Position numbers and translations under genes: made by a program | Origin: Hydractinia symbiolongicarpus | Lineage: Eukaryota > Cnidaria > Hydrozoa > Anthoathecata > Hydractiniidae | Direction: 5' to 3' | DNA: 64,000 nt | Assembly (NCBI RefSeq): GCF_029227915.1 | Contig: NC_079882.1 | Span: 32,604,001-32,668,000, forward strand | Part shown: positions 37,405 through 50,838 of the stretch, piece after piece | Numbering within the stretch: the stretch's first letter is position 1 | Layout: the number at the start of each line of letters is the position of its first letter | Notes under the pieces: generated by a model | Seen by the model: only the letters and a program-made list of their open reading frames with translations | What the model was told of the DNA's origin: nothing | Database searches by the model: none

Positions 37405-40400
37405 TGAGACGCTGAATAAAAGAAGTTTAATCGCCGGCAAACGAAAACCCGCGATTTCCCGTAAATCCCGGCTTGGCCCGTATAGTCAAAAGCATACAAA
37501 GAAAGTACCCTGTGAGTAAACCCATTTCCAGAACGATTTTTTAAATTATTTTTTCACCACTAAAGCCCATGAGACTTGTAGTTTTAAAAATGTTTTCATT
37601 TTTGATGAGACGCTGAATAAAAGAAGTTTATTCGCCGGCAAACGAAAACCCGCGATTTCCCGTAAATCCCGGCTTGGCCCGTATAGTCAAAAGTATACAA
37701 AGAAAGTACCCAGGGAGTAAACTCATTTCCCGAACGATTTTTTAAATTATTTTTTCACCACTAAAACCCATGAGACTTGTAGTTGTCAAAAATGTTTTCA
37801 TTTTTGATGAGAAGCTGAATAAAAGAAGTTTAATCGCCGGCAAACGAAAACCCGCGATTTCCCGTAAATCCCGGGCTTGGCCCGTATAGTCAAAAGTATA
37901 CAAAGAAAGTACCCAGGGAGTAAACTCATTTCCCGAACGATTTTTTATATTTTTTTTTTACCACTAAACGCATGAGACTTGTAGTTTTCAAAAATATTTT
38001 CATATTTGATGGGACGCTGAATAAAAGAAGTTTAATCGCCGGCAAACGAAAATCCGCGATTTCCCGTAAATCCCGGACTCGGCCCGTATAGTCAAAAGTA
38101 TACAAAGAAAGTACCCAGGGAGTAAACTCATTTCCCAAACGATTTTTTAAATTATTATTTCACCACAAAAACGCATGAGACTTGTAGTTTTTAAAAATGT
38201 TTTCATTTTTGATGAGACGCTGAATAAAAGAAGTTTATTCGCCGGCAAACGAAAACCCGCGATTTCCCGTAAATCCCGGGCTTGGCCCGTATAGTCAAAA
38301 GTATACAAAGAAAGTACCCAGGGAGTAAACTAATTTCCCGAACGATTTTTTATATTATTTTTTTACCACTAAACGCATGAGACTTGTAGTTTTCAAAAAT
38401 ATTTTCATATTTGATGGGACGCTGAATAAAAGAATTTTAATCGCCGGCAAACGAAAACCTGCGATTTCCCTAAATCCCGGACTCGGCCCGTATAGTCAAA
38501 AGTATACAAAGAAAGTACCCAGGGAGTAAACTCATTTCCCGAACGATTTTTTAAATTTTTTTTCACCACTAAAACGCATGAGACTTGTAGTTTTCAAAAA
38601 TGTTTTCATTTTTGATGAGACGCTTAATGAAAGAGGTTTAATCGCCGGAAAACGAAAACCCGCGATTTCCCGTAAATCCCGGGCTTGGCCCGTATAGTCA
38701 AAAGTATACAAAGAAAGTACCCAGGGAGTAAACCCATTTCCCGAACGATTTTTTATATTATTTTTTTACCACTAAACGGATGAGACTTGTAGTTTTCAAA
38801 AATATTTTCATATTTGATGGGACGCTGAATAAAAGAACTTTAATCGGCGGCAAACGAAAACCTGCGATTTCCCTAAATCCCGGACTCGGCCCGTATAGTC
38901 AAAAGTATACAAAGAAAGTACCCAGGGAGTAAACTCATTTCCAGAACGATTTTTTAAATTATTTTTTCACCACTAAAACGCATAAGACTTGTAGTTTTTA
39001 AAAATGTTTTCATTTTTGATGAGACGCTGAATAAAAGAAGTTTAATCGCCGGCAAACGAAAACCCGCGATTTCCCGTAAATCCCGGGCTTGGCCCCGATA
39101 GTCAAAAGTATACAAAGAAAGTACCCAGGGAGTAAACTCATTTCCCGAACGTTTTTTTATATTATTTTTTTACCACTAAACGCATGAGACTTGTAGTTTT
39201 CAAAAATATTTTCATATTTGATGGGACGCTGAATAAAAGAATTTTAATCGCCGGCAAACGAAATCCCGCGTTTTCCCGTAAATCCGGGGCTTGGCCCGTA
39301 TAGTCGAATGTATACAAAGAAAGTACCCAGGGAGTAAACTCATTTCCCGAACGATTTTTTAAATTTTTTTTTCACCACTAAAACGCATGAGACTTGTAGT
39401 TTTCAAAAATGTTTTCATTTTTGATGAGACGCTTAATGAAAGAGGTTTAATCGCCGGAAAACGAAAACCCGCGATTTCCCGTAAATCCCGGCTTGGTCGG
39501 TATAGTCAAAAGTATACAAAGAAAGTACCCAGGGAGTAAACTCATTTCCCGAAGGATTTTTTAAATTATTTTTTCACCACTAAAACGCATGAGACTTGTA
39601 GTTTTCAAAAATGCTTTCATTTTTGATGAGACACTGAATAAAAGAAGTTTAATCGCCGGCAAACGAAAACCCGCGATTTCCCGTAAATCCCGGCTTGGCC
39701 CGTATAGTCAAAAGTATACAAAGAAAGTACCCAGGGAGTAAACTCATTTCCCGAACGATTTTTTAAATTATTTTTTCACCACTAAAACGCATAAGACTTG
39801 TAGTTTTCGAAAATGTTTTCATTTTTGATGAGACGCTGAATAAAAGCAGTTTAATCGCCGGAAAACGAAATCCGGCGTTTTCCCGTAAATCCGGGGCTTG
39901 GCCCGTATAGTCGAATGTATACAAAGAAAGTACCCAGGGAGTAAACTCATTTCCCGAACGATTTTTTAAATTTTTTTTTCACCACTATAACGCATGAGAC
40001 TTGTAGTTTTCAAAAATGTTTTCATTTTTGATGAGACGCTTAATGAAAGAGGTTTAATCGCCGGAAAACGAAAACCCGCGATTTCCCGTAAATCCCGGGC
40101 TTGGCCCGTATAGTCGAATGTATACAAAGAAAGTACCCTGTGAGTAAACTCATTTCCAGAAGGTTTTTTTAATTTATTTTTTCAACACTAAAACGCATAA
40201 GACTTGTAGGTTTTAAAAATGTTTTCATTTTTGATGAGACGCTGAATAAAAGAAGTTTAATCGCCGGCAAACGAAAACCCGCGATTTCCCGTAAATTCCA
40301 GGCTTGGCCCCTATAGTCAAAAGTATACAAAAAAGTACCCAGGGAGTAAACTCATTTCCCGAACGATTTTTTATATTATTTTTTTACCACTAAACGCATG

Positions 40401-40960
40401 AGACTTGTAGTTTTCAAAAATATTTTCATATTTGATGGGACGCTGAATAAAAGAATTTTAATCGCCGGCAAACGAAATTCCGCGTTTTCCCGTAAATCCG
40501 GGGCTTGGCCCGTATAGTCGAATGTATACAAAGAAAGTACCCAGGGAGTAAACTCATTTCCCGAACGATTTTTTAAATTTTTTTTTACCACTAAACGCAT
40601 GAGACTTGTAGTTTTCAAAAATATTTTCATATTTGATGGGACGCTGAATAAAAGAAGTTTAATCGCCGGCAAACGAAAATCCGCGATTTCCCGTAAATCC
40701 CGGACACGGCCCGTATAGTCAAAAGTATACAAAGAAAGTACCCAGGGAGTAAACTCATTTCCCAAACGATTTTTTAAATTATTATTTCACCACAAAAACG
40801 CATGAGACTTGTAGTTTTTAAAAATGTTTTCATTTTTGATGAGACGCTGAATAAAAGAAGTTTAATCGCCGGCAAACGAAAACCCGCGATTTCCCGTAAA
40901 TCCCGGCTTGGCCCGTATAGTCAAAAGTATACAAAGAAAGTACCCAGGGAGTAAACTCAT
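37405..40960 (+). repeat. 3.8-kb block, copy 2 (one monomer deleted)
   Basis: It matches copy 1 throughout except that one monomer is missing near 37800: the GTTGTC head continues straight into GAGAAGCTGAATAAAAG instead of the CTTAATGAAAGAGG tail. Other differences are isolated substitutions such as ATGCTTTCATT near 39611. The array departs from copy 1 at about 40960. Confidence 0.85.
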
Positions 40961-42079
40961 TTTCCGAACGATTTTTTTAATTATTTTTTCACCACTAAAA
41001 CGCATGAGACTTGTAGTTTTCAAAAATGTTTTCATTTTTGATGAGACGCTGAATAAAAGCAGTTTAATCGCCGGCAAACAAAAACCTGCGATTTCCCTAA
41101 ATCCCGGGCTTGGCCCGTATAGTCAAAAGTATACAAAGAAAGTACCCAGGGAGTAAACTAATTTCCCGAACGATTTTTTATATTATTTTTTTACCACTAA
41201 ACGCATGAGACTTGTAGTTTTCAAAAATATTTTCATATTTGATGGGACGCTGAATAAAAGAATTTTAATCGCCGGCAAACGAAAACCTGCGATTTCCCTA
41301 AATCCCGGACTCGGCCCGTATAGTCAAAAGTATACAAAGAAAGTACCCAGGGAGTAAACTCATTTCCCGAACGATTTTTTAAATTTTTTTTCACCACTAA
41401 AACGCATGAGACTTGTAGTTTTCAAAAATGTTTTCATTTTTGATGAGACGCTTAATGAAAGAGGTTTAATCGCCGGAAAACGAAAACCCGCGTTTTCCCG
41501 TAAATCCGGGGCTTGGCCCGTATAGTCGAATGTATACAAAGAAAGTACCCAGGGAGTAAACTCATTTCCCGAACGATTTTTTAAATTTTTTTTACCACTA
41601 AACGCATGAGACTTGTAGTTTTCAAAAATATTTTCATATTTGATGGGACGCTGAATAAAAGAAGTTTAATCGCCGGCAAACGAAAATCCGCGATTTCCCG
41701 TAAATCCCGGACACGGCCCGTATAGTCAAAAGTATACAAAGAAAGTACCCAGGGAGTAAACTCATTTCCCAGACGATTTTTTAAATTATTATTTCACCAC
41801 AAAAACGCATGAGACTTGTAGTTTTTAAAAATGTTTTCATTTTTGATGAGACGCTGAATAAAAGAAGTTTAATCGCCGGCAAACGAAAACCCGCGATTTC
41901 CCGTAAATCCCGGCTTGGCCCGTATAGTCAAAAGTATACAAAGAAATTACCCAGGGAGTAAACTCATTTTCCGAACGATTTTTTTAATTATTTTTTCACC
42001 ACTAAAACGCATGAGACTTGTAGTTTTCAAAAATGTTTTCATTTTTGATGAGACGCTGAATAAAAGCAGTTTAATCGCC
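40560..42079 (+). repeat. 5-monomer tandem repeat (about 1007 bp), overlapping the 3.8-kb block end
   Basis: The monomer at 40908 recurs at 41915, and the GCAAACAAAAACCTG tail recurs at 41073 and 42080, both 1007 bp. GGACACGGCCC and TTATTATTTCACCACAAAAACG are also shared. The second copy has CCCAGACG for CCCAAACG near 41769 and AAATTACCC for AAAGTACCC near 41944. Confidence 0.75.
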
Positions 42080-43492
42080 GGCAAACAAAAACCTGCGATT
42101 TCCCTAAATCCCGGACTCGGCCCGTATAGTCAAAAGTATACAAAGAAAGTACCCAGGGAGTAAACTCATTTCCAGAACGATTTTTTAACTTATTTTTTTA
42201 CCACTAAAACGCATAAAACTTGTAGTTTTTAAAAATGTTTTCATTTTTGATGAGACGCTGAATAAAAGAAGTTTAATCGCCGGCAAACGAAAACCCGCGA
42301 TTTCCCGTAAATCCCGGGCTTGGCCCGTATAGTCAAAAGTATACAAAGAAAGTACCCAGGGAGTAAACTAATTTCCCGAACGATTTTTTATATTATTTTT
42401 TTACCACTAAACGCATGAGACTTGTAGTTTTCAAAAATATTTTCATATTTGATGGGACGCTGAATAAAAGAATTTTAATCGCCGGCAAACGTAAACCTGC
42501 GATTTCCCTAAATCCCGGACTCGGCCCGTATAGTCAAAAGTATACAAAGAAAGTACCCAGGGAGTAAACTCATTTCCCGAACGATTTTTTAAATTTTTTT
42601 TCACCACTAAAACGCATGAGACTTGTAGTTTTCAAAAATCTTTTCATTTTTGATGAGACGCTTAATGAAAGAGGTTTAATCGCCGGAAAACGAAAACCCG
42701 CGATTTCCCGTAAATCCCGGGCTTGGCCCGTATAGTCAAAAGTATACAAAGAAAGTACCCAGGGAGTAAACTCATTTCCCGAACGATTTTTTATATTATT
42801 TTTTTACCACTAAACGCATGAGACTTGTAGTTTTCAAAAATATTTTCATATTTGATGGGACGCTGAATAAAAGAATTTTAATCGGCGGCAAACGAAAACC
42901 TGCGATTTCCCTAAATCCCGGACTCGGCCCGTATAGTCAAAAGTATACAAAGAAAGTACCCAGGGAGTAAACTCATTTCCAGAACGATTTTTTAAATTAT
43001 TTTTCACCACTAAAACGCATAAGACTTGTAGTTTCTAAAAATTTTTTCATTTTTGATGAGACGCTGAATAAAAGAAGTTTAATCGCCGGCAAACGAAAAC
43101 CCGCGATTTCCCGTAAATCCCGGGCTTGGCCCCGATAGTCAAAAGTATACAAAGAAAGTACCCAGGGAGTAAACTCATTTCCCGAACGTTTTTTTATATT
43201 ATTTTTTTACCACTAAACGCATGAGACTTGTAGTTTTCAAAAATATTTTCATATTTGATGGGACGCTGAATAAAAGAATTTTAATCGCCGGCAAACGAAG
43301 TCCCGCGTTTTCCCGTAAATTCGGGGCTTTGCCCGTATAGTCGAATGTATACAAAGAAAGTACCCAGGGAGTAAACTCATTTCCCGAACGATTTTTTAAA
43401 TTTTTTTTTCACCACTAAAACGCATGAGACTTGTAGTTTTCAAAAATGTTTTCATTTTTGATGAGACGCTGAATAAAAGCAGTTTAATCGCC
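42080..43492 (+). repeat. 7-monomer HOR copy 1 (1413 bp)
   Basis: It is bounded by the GCAAACAAAAACCTG marker at 42080 and 43493. A CGAAGTCCCGCG variant at 43296 recurs at 44709, and AAACTAATTTCCCG at 42366 recurs at 43779, all 1413 bp. Private changes include AAAAATCTTTTC near 42635 and GGGGCTTTGCCC near 43323. Confidence 0.8.
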
Positions 43493-44880
43493 GGCAAACA
43501 AAAACCTGCGATTTCCCTAAATCCCGGACTCGGCCCGTATAGTCAAAAGTATACAAAGAAAGTACCCAGGGAGTAAACTCATTTCCAGAACGATTTTTTA
43601 ACTTATTTTTTCACCACTAAAACGCATAAAACTTGTAGTTTTTAAAAATGTTTTCATTTTTGATGAGACGCTGAATAAAAGAAGTTTAATCGCCGGCAAA
43701 CGAAAACCCGCGATTTCCCGTAAATCCCGGGCTTGGCCCGTATAGTCAAAAGTATACAAAGAAAGTACCCAGGGAGTAAACTAATTTCCCGAACGATTTT
43801 TTATATTATTTTTTTACCACTAAACGCATGAGACTTGTAGTTTTCAAAAATATTTTCATATTTGATGGGACGCTGAATAAAAGAATTTTAATCGCCGGCA
43901 AACGAAAACCTGCGATTTCCCTAAATCCCGGACTCGGCCCGTATAGTCAAAAGTATACAAAGAAAGTACCCAGGGAGTAAACTCATTTCCCGAACGATTT
44001 TTTAAATTTTTTTTCACCACTAAAACGCATGAAACTTGTAGTTTTCAAAAATGTTTTCATTTTTGATGAGACGCTTAATGAAAGAGGTTTAATCGCCGGA
44101 AAACGAAAACCCGCGATTTCCCGTAAATCCCGGGCTTGGCCCGTATAGTCAAAAGTATACAAAGAAAGTACCCAGGGAGTAAACTCATTTCCCGAACGAT
44201 TTTTTATATTATTTTTTTACCACTAAACGCATGAGACTTGTAGTTTTCAAAAATATTTTCATATTTGATGGGACGCTGAATAAAAGAACTTTAATCGGCG
44301 GCAAACGAAAACCTGCGATTTCCCTAAATCCCGGACTCGGCCCGTATAGTCAAAAGTATACAAAGAAAGTACCCAGGGAGTAAACTCATTTCCAGAACGA
44401 TTTTTTAAATTATTTTTCACCACTAAAACGCATAAGACTTGTAGTTTCTAAAAATGTTTTCATTTTTGATGAGACGCTGAATAAAAGAAGTTTAATCGCC
44501 GGCAAACGAAAACCCGCGATTTCCCGTAAATCCCGGGCTTGGCCCCGGTAGTCAAAAGTATACAAAGAAAGTACCCAGGGAGTAAACTCATTTCCCGAAC
44601 GTTTTTTTATATTATTTTTTTACCACTAAACGCATGAGACTTGTAGTTTTCAAAAATATTTTCATATTTGATGGGACGCTGAATAAAAGAATTTTAATCG
44701 CCGGCAAACGAAGTCCCGCGTTTTCCCGTAAATCCGGGGCTTGGCCCGTATAGTCGAATGTATACAAAGAAAGTACCCAGGGAGTAAACTCATTTCCCGA
44801 ACGATTTTTTAAATTTTTTTTTCACCACTAAAACGCATGAGACTTGTAGTTTTCAAAAATGTTTTCATTTTTGATGAGAC
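43493..44880 (+). repeat. 7-monomer HOR copy 2
   Basis: It matches 42080-43460 at 1413 bp with isolated differences, such as GGCCCCGGTAG near 44541 where the first copy has GGCCCCGATAG. The match ends where this copy has a CTTAATGAAAGAGG tail but copy 1 switches to GCTGAATAAAAGCAG. Confidence 0.8.
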
Positions 44881-47599
44881 GCTTAATGAAAGAGGTTTAA
44901 TCGCCGGAAAACGAAAACCCGCGATTTCCCGTAAATCCCGGCTTGGTCGGTATAGTCAAAAGTATACAAAGAAAGTACCCAGGGAGTAAACTCATTTCCC
45001 GAAGGATTTTTTAAATTATTTTTTCACCACTAAAACGCATGAGACTTGTAGTTTTCAAAAATGTTTTCATTTTTGATGAGACACTGAATAAAAGAAGTTT
45101 AATCGCCGGCAAACGAAAACCCGCGATTTCCCGTAAATCCCGGCTTGGCCCGTATAGTCAAAAGTATACAAAGAAAGTACCCAGGGAGTAAAGTCATTTC
45201 CCGAACGATTTTTTAAATTATTTTTTCACCACTAAAACGCATGAGACTTGTAGTTTTCGAAAATGTTTTCATTTTTGATGAGACGCTGAATAAAAGCAGT
45301 TTAATCGCCGGAAAACGAAATCCGGCGTTTTCCCGTAAATCCGGGGCTTGGCCCGTATAGTCGAATGTATACAAAGAAAGTACCCAGGGAGTAAACTCAT
45401 TTCCCGAACGATTTTTTAAATTTTTTTTTCACCACTAAAACGCATGAGACTTGTAGTTTTCAAAAATGTTTTCATTTTTGATGAGACGCTTAATGAAAGA
45501 GGTTTAATCGCCGGAAAACGAAAACCCGCGATTTCCCGTAAATCCCGGGCTTGGCCCGTATAGTCGAATGTATACAAAGAAAGTACCCTGTGAGTAAACT
45601 CATTTCCAGAAGGTTTTTTTAATTTATTTTTTCAACACTAAAACGCATAAGACTTGTAGGTTTTAAAAATGTTTTCATATTTGATGGGACGCTGAATAAA
45701 AGAATTTTAATCGCCGGCAAACGAAATTCCGCGTTTTCCCGTAAATCCGGGGCTTGGCCCGTATAGTCGAATGTATACAAAGAAAGTACCCAGGGAGTAA
45801 ACTCATTTCCCGAACGATTTTTTAAATTTTTTTTCTACCACTAAAACGCATGAGACTTGTAGTTTTCAAAAATGTTTTCATTTTTAATGAGACGCTTAAT
45901 GAAAGAGGTTTAATCGCCGAAAAACGAAAACCCGCGATTTCCCGTAAATCTCGGGCTTGGCCCGTATAGTCAAAAGTATACAAAGAAAGTACCCAGGGAG
46001 TAAACTCATTTCCCGAACGATTTTTTATATTATTTTTTTACCACTAAACGCATGAGACTTGTAGTTTTCAAAAATATTTTCATATTTGATGGGACGCTGA
46101 ATAAAAGAATTTTAATCGCCGGCAAACGAAAACCTGCGATTTCCCTAAATCCCGGACTCGGCCCGTATAGTCAAAAGTATACAAAGAAAGTACCCAGGGA
46201 GTAAACTCATTTCCCGAACGATTTTTTATATTATTTTTTACCACTAAACGCATGAGACTTGTAGTTTTCAAAAATATTTTCATATTTGATGGGACGCTGA
46301 ATAAAAGAATTTTAATCGCCGGCAAACGAAAACCTGCGATTTCCCTAAATCCCGGACTCGGCCCGTATAGTCAAAAGTATACAAAGAAAGTACCCAGGGA
46401 GTAAACTCATTTCCAGAACGATTTTTTAAATTATTTTTTCACCACTAAAACGCATAAGACTTGTAGTTTTTAAAAATGTTTTCATTTTTGATGAGACGCT
46501 GAATAAAAGAAGTTTAATCGCCGGCAAACGAAAACCCGCGATTTCCCGTAAATCCCGGGCTTGGCCCCGATAGTCAAAAGTATACAAAGAAAGTACCCAG
46601 GGAGTAAACTCATTTCCCGAACGATTTTTTATATTATTTTTTTACCACTAAACGCATGAGACTTGTAGTTTTCAAAAATATTTTCATATTTGATGGGACG
46701 CTGAATAAAAGAATTTTAATCGCCGGCAAACGAAATCCCGCGTTTTCCCGTAAATCCGGGGCTTGGCCCGTATAGTCGAATGTATACAAAGAAAGTACCC
46801 AGGGAGTAAAATCATTTCCCGAACGATTTTTTAAATTTTTTTTTCACCACTAAAACGCATCAGACTTGTAGTTTTCAAAAATGTTTTCATCTTTGATGAG
46901 ACGCTTAATGAAAGAGGTTTAATCGCCGGAAAACGAAAACCCGCGATTTCCCGTAAATCCCGGGCTTGGCCCGTATAGTCGAATGTATACAAAGAAAGTA
47001 CCCTGTGGGAAAACTCATTTCCAGAACGATTTTTTTAATTATTTTTTCACCACTAAAACGCATAAGACTTGTAGTTTTTAAAAATGTTTTCATTTTTGAT
47101 GACACGCTGAATAAAAGCAGTTTAATCGCCGGCAAACGAAAACCCGCGATTTCCCGTAAATCCCAGACTCGGCCGTATAGTCAAAAGTATACAAAGAAAG
47201 TACCCAGGGAGTAAACTCATTTCCCGAACGATTTTTTTAATTATTTTTTCACCACTAAAACGCATGAGACTTGGAGTTTTTAAAAATGTTTTCATTTTTG
47301 ATGAGACGCTGAATAAAAGCAGTTTAATCGCCGGCAAACAAAAACCTGCGATTTCCCTAAATCCCGGACTCGGCCCGTATAGTCAAAAGTATACGAAGAA
47401 AGTACCCAGGGAGTAAACTAATTTCCCGAACGATTTTTTATATTATTTTTTTACCACTAAACGCATGAGAATTGTAGTTTTCAAAAATATTTTCATATTT
47501 GATGGGACGCTGAATAAAAGAATTGTAATCGCCGGCAAACGAAAACCTGCGATTTCCCTAAATCCCGGACTCGGCCTGTATAGTCAAAAGTATACAAAG
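44881..47599 (+). repeat. Mosaic segment related to the 3.8-kb block and to 60.5-61.6 kb
   Basis: GGCTTGGTCGG at 44940 relates this start to 35650 and 39490, and CAGAAGGTTTTTTT with GTAGGTTTT follows as in those copies. At about 45675 the order jumps one monomer ahead inside the hairpin region. From about 46320 the monomers match 60480 onward at 14164 bp, sharing GTAAAATCATTT, GCATCAGAC and CATCTTTGATG. Confidence 0.7.
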
Positions 47600-49218
47600 A
47601 AAGTACCCAGGGAGTAAACTCATTTCCAGAACGATTTTTTAAAATATTTTTTCACCACTAAAACGCATAAGACTTGTAGTTTTTAAAAATGTTTTCTTTT
47701 TTGATGAGACGCTGAATAAAAGAAGTTTAATCGCCGGCAAACGAAAACCCGCGATTTCCCGTAAATTCCGGGCTTGGCCCCTATAGTCAAAAGTATACAA
47801 AGAAAGTACCCAGGGAGTAAACTCATTTCCCGAACGATTTTTTATATTATTTTTTTACCACTAAACGCATGAGACTTGTAGTTTTCAAAAATATTTTCAT
47901 ATTTGATGGGACGCTGAATAAAAGAATTTTAATTGCCGGCAAACGAAATTCCGCGTTTTCCCGTAAATCCGGGGCTTGGCCCGTATAGTCGAATGTATAC
48001 AAAGAAAGTACCCAGGGAGTAAACTCATTTCCCGAACGATTTTTTAAATTTTTTTTTCACCACTAAAACGCATGAGACTTGTAGTTTTCAAAAATGTTTT
48101 CATTTTTGATGAGACGCTTAATGAAAGAGGTTTAATCGCCGGAAAACGAAAACCCGCGATTTCCCGTAAATCCCGGGCTTGGCCCGTATAGTCGAATGTA
48201 TACAAAGAAAGTACCCTGTGAGTAAACTCATTTCCAGAAGGTTTTTTTAATTTATTTTTTCAACACTAAAACGCATAAGACTTGTAGGTTTTAAAAATGT
48301 TTTCTTTTTTGATGAGACGCTGAATAAAAGAAGTTTAATCGCCGGCAAACGAAAACCCGCGATTTCCCGTAAATTCCGGGCTTGGCCCCTATAGTCAAAA
48401 GTATACAAAAAAGTACCCAGGGAGTAAACTCATTTCCCGAACGATTTTTTATATTATTTTTTTACCACTAAACGCATGAGACTTGTAGTTTTCAAAAATA
48501 TTTTCATATTTGATGGGACGCTGAATAAAAGAATTTTAATCGCCGGCAAACGAAATTCCGCGTTTTCCCGTAAATCCGGGGCTTGGCCCGTATAGTCGAA
48601 TGTATACAAAGAAAGTACCCAGGGAGTAAACTCATTTCCCGAACGATTTTTTAAATTTTTTTTTCACCACTAAAACGCATGAGACTTGTAGTTTTCAAAA
48701 ATGTTTTCATTTTTAATGAGACGCTTAATGAAAGAGGTTTAATCGCCGGAAAACGAAAACCCGCGATTTCCCGTAAATCCCGGGCTTGGCCCGTATAGTC
48801 AAAAGTATACAAAGAAAGTACCCAGGGAGTAAACTCATTTCCCGAACGATTTTTTATATTATTTTTTTACCACTAAACGCATGAGACTTGTAGTTTTCAA
48901 AAATATTTTCATATTTGATGGGACGCTGAATAAAAGAATTTTAATCGCCGGCAAACGAAAACCTGCGATTTCCCTAAATCCCGGACTCGGCCCGTATAGT
49001 CAAAAGTATACAAAGAAAGTACCCAGGGAGTAAACTCATTTCCAGAACGATTTTTTAAATTATTTTTTCACCACTAAAACGCATAAGACTTGTAGTTTTT
49101 AAAAATGTTTTCATTTTTGATGAGACGCTGAATAAAACAAGTTTAATCGCCGGCAAACGAAAACCCGCGATTTCCCGTAAATCCCGGGCTTGGCCCCGAT
49201 AGTCAAAAGTATACAAAG
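47600..49218 (+). repeat. 8-monomer tandem duplication copy 1 (1619 bp)
   Basis: GTTTTCTTTTTTGATG at 47691 and 48299 recurs at 49310 and 49918, offset 1619 bp. The TACAAAAAAGTACC deletion near 48403 recurs near 50022. A private variant is AATAAAACAAG near 49133. Confidence 0.8.
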
Positions 49219-50838
49219 AAAGTACCCAGGGAGTAAACTCATTTCCAGAACGATTTTTTAAAATATTTTTTCACCACTAAAACGCATAAGACTTGTAGTT
49301 TTTAAAAATGTTTTCTTTTTTGATGAGACGCTGAATAAAAGAAGTTTAATCGCCGGCAAACGAAAACCCGCGATTTCCCGTAAATTCCGGGCTTGGCCCC
49401 TATAGTCAAAAGTATACAAAGAAAGTACCCAGGGAGTAAACTCATTTCCCGAACGATTTTTTATATTATTTTTTTACCACTAAACGCATGAGACTTGTAG
49501 TTTTCAAAAATATTTTCATATTTGATGGGACGCTGAATAAAAGAATTTTAATCGCCGGCAAACGAAATTCCGCGTTTTCCCGTAAATCCGGGGCTTGGCC
49601 CGTATAGTCGAATGTATACAAAGAAAGTACCCAGGGAGTAAACTCATTTCCCGAACGATTTTTTAAATTTTTTTTTCACCACTAAAACGCATGAGACTTG
49701 TAGTTTTCAAAAATGTTTTCATTTTTGATGAGACGCTTAATGAAAGAGGTTTAATCGCCGGAAAACGAAAACCCGCGATTTCCCGTAAATCCCGGGCTTG
49801 GCCCGTATAGTCGAATGTATACAAAGAAAGTACCCTGTGAGTAAACTCATTTCCAGAAGGTTTTTTTAATTTATTTTTTCAACACTAAAACGCATAAGAC
49901 TTGTAGGTTTTAAAAATGTTTTCTTTTTTGATGAGACGCTGAATAAAAGAAGTTTAATCGCCGGCAAACGAAAACCCGCGATTTCCCGTAAATTCCGGGC
50001 TTGGCCCCTATAGTCAAAAGTATACAAAAAAGTACCCAGGGAGTAAACTCATTTCCCGAACGATTTTTTATATTATTTTTTTACCACTAAACGCATGAGA
50101 CTTGTAGTTTTCAAAAATATTTTCATATTTGATGGGACGCTGAATAAAAGAATTTTAATCGCCGGCAAACGAAATTCCGCGTTTTCCCGTAAATCCGGGG
50201 CTTGGCCCGTATAGTCGAATGTATACAAAGAAAGTACCCAGGGAGTAAACTCATTTCCCGAACGATTTTTTAAATTTTTTTTTCACCACTAAAACGCATG
50301 AGACTTGTAGTTTTCAAAAATGTTTTCATTTTTAATGAGACGCTTAATGAAAGAGGTTTAATCGCCGGAAAACGAAAACCCGCGATTTCCCGTAAATCCC
50401 GGGCTTGGCCCGTATAGTCAAAAGTATACAAAGAAAGTACCCAGGGAGTAAACTCATTTCCCGAACGATTTTTTATATTATTTTTTTACCACTAAACGCA
50501 TGAGACTTGTAGTTTTCAAAAATATTTTCATATTTGATGGGACGCTGAATAAAAGAATTTTAATCGCCGGCAAACGAAAACCTGCGATTTCCCTAAATCC
50601 CGGACTCGGCCCGTATAGTCAAAAGTATACAAAGAAAGTACCCAGGGAGTAAACTCATTTCCAGAACGATTTTTTAAATTATTTTTTCACCACTAAAACG
50701 CATAAGACTTGTAGTTTTTAAAAATGTTTTCATTTTTGATGAGACGCTGAATAAAAGAAGTTTAATCGCCGGCAAACGAAAACCCGCGATTTCCCGTAAA
50801 TCCCGGGCTTGGCCCCGATAGTCAAAAGTATACAAAGA
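49219..50838 (+). repeat. 8-monomer tandem duplication copy 2 (1619 bp)
   Basis: It is nearly identical to the preceding 1619 bp. It also starts the longer block (about 49545-51655) that recurs at 61890-64000. Confidence 0.8.
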
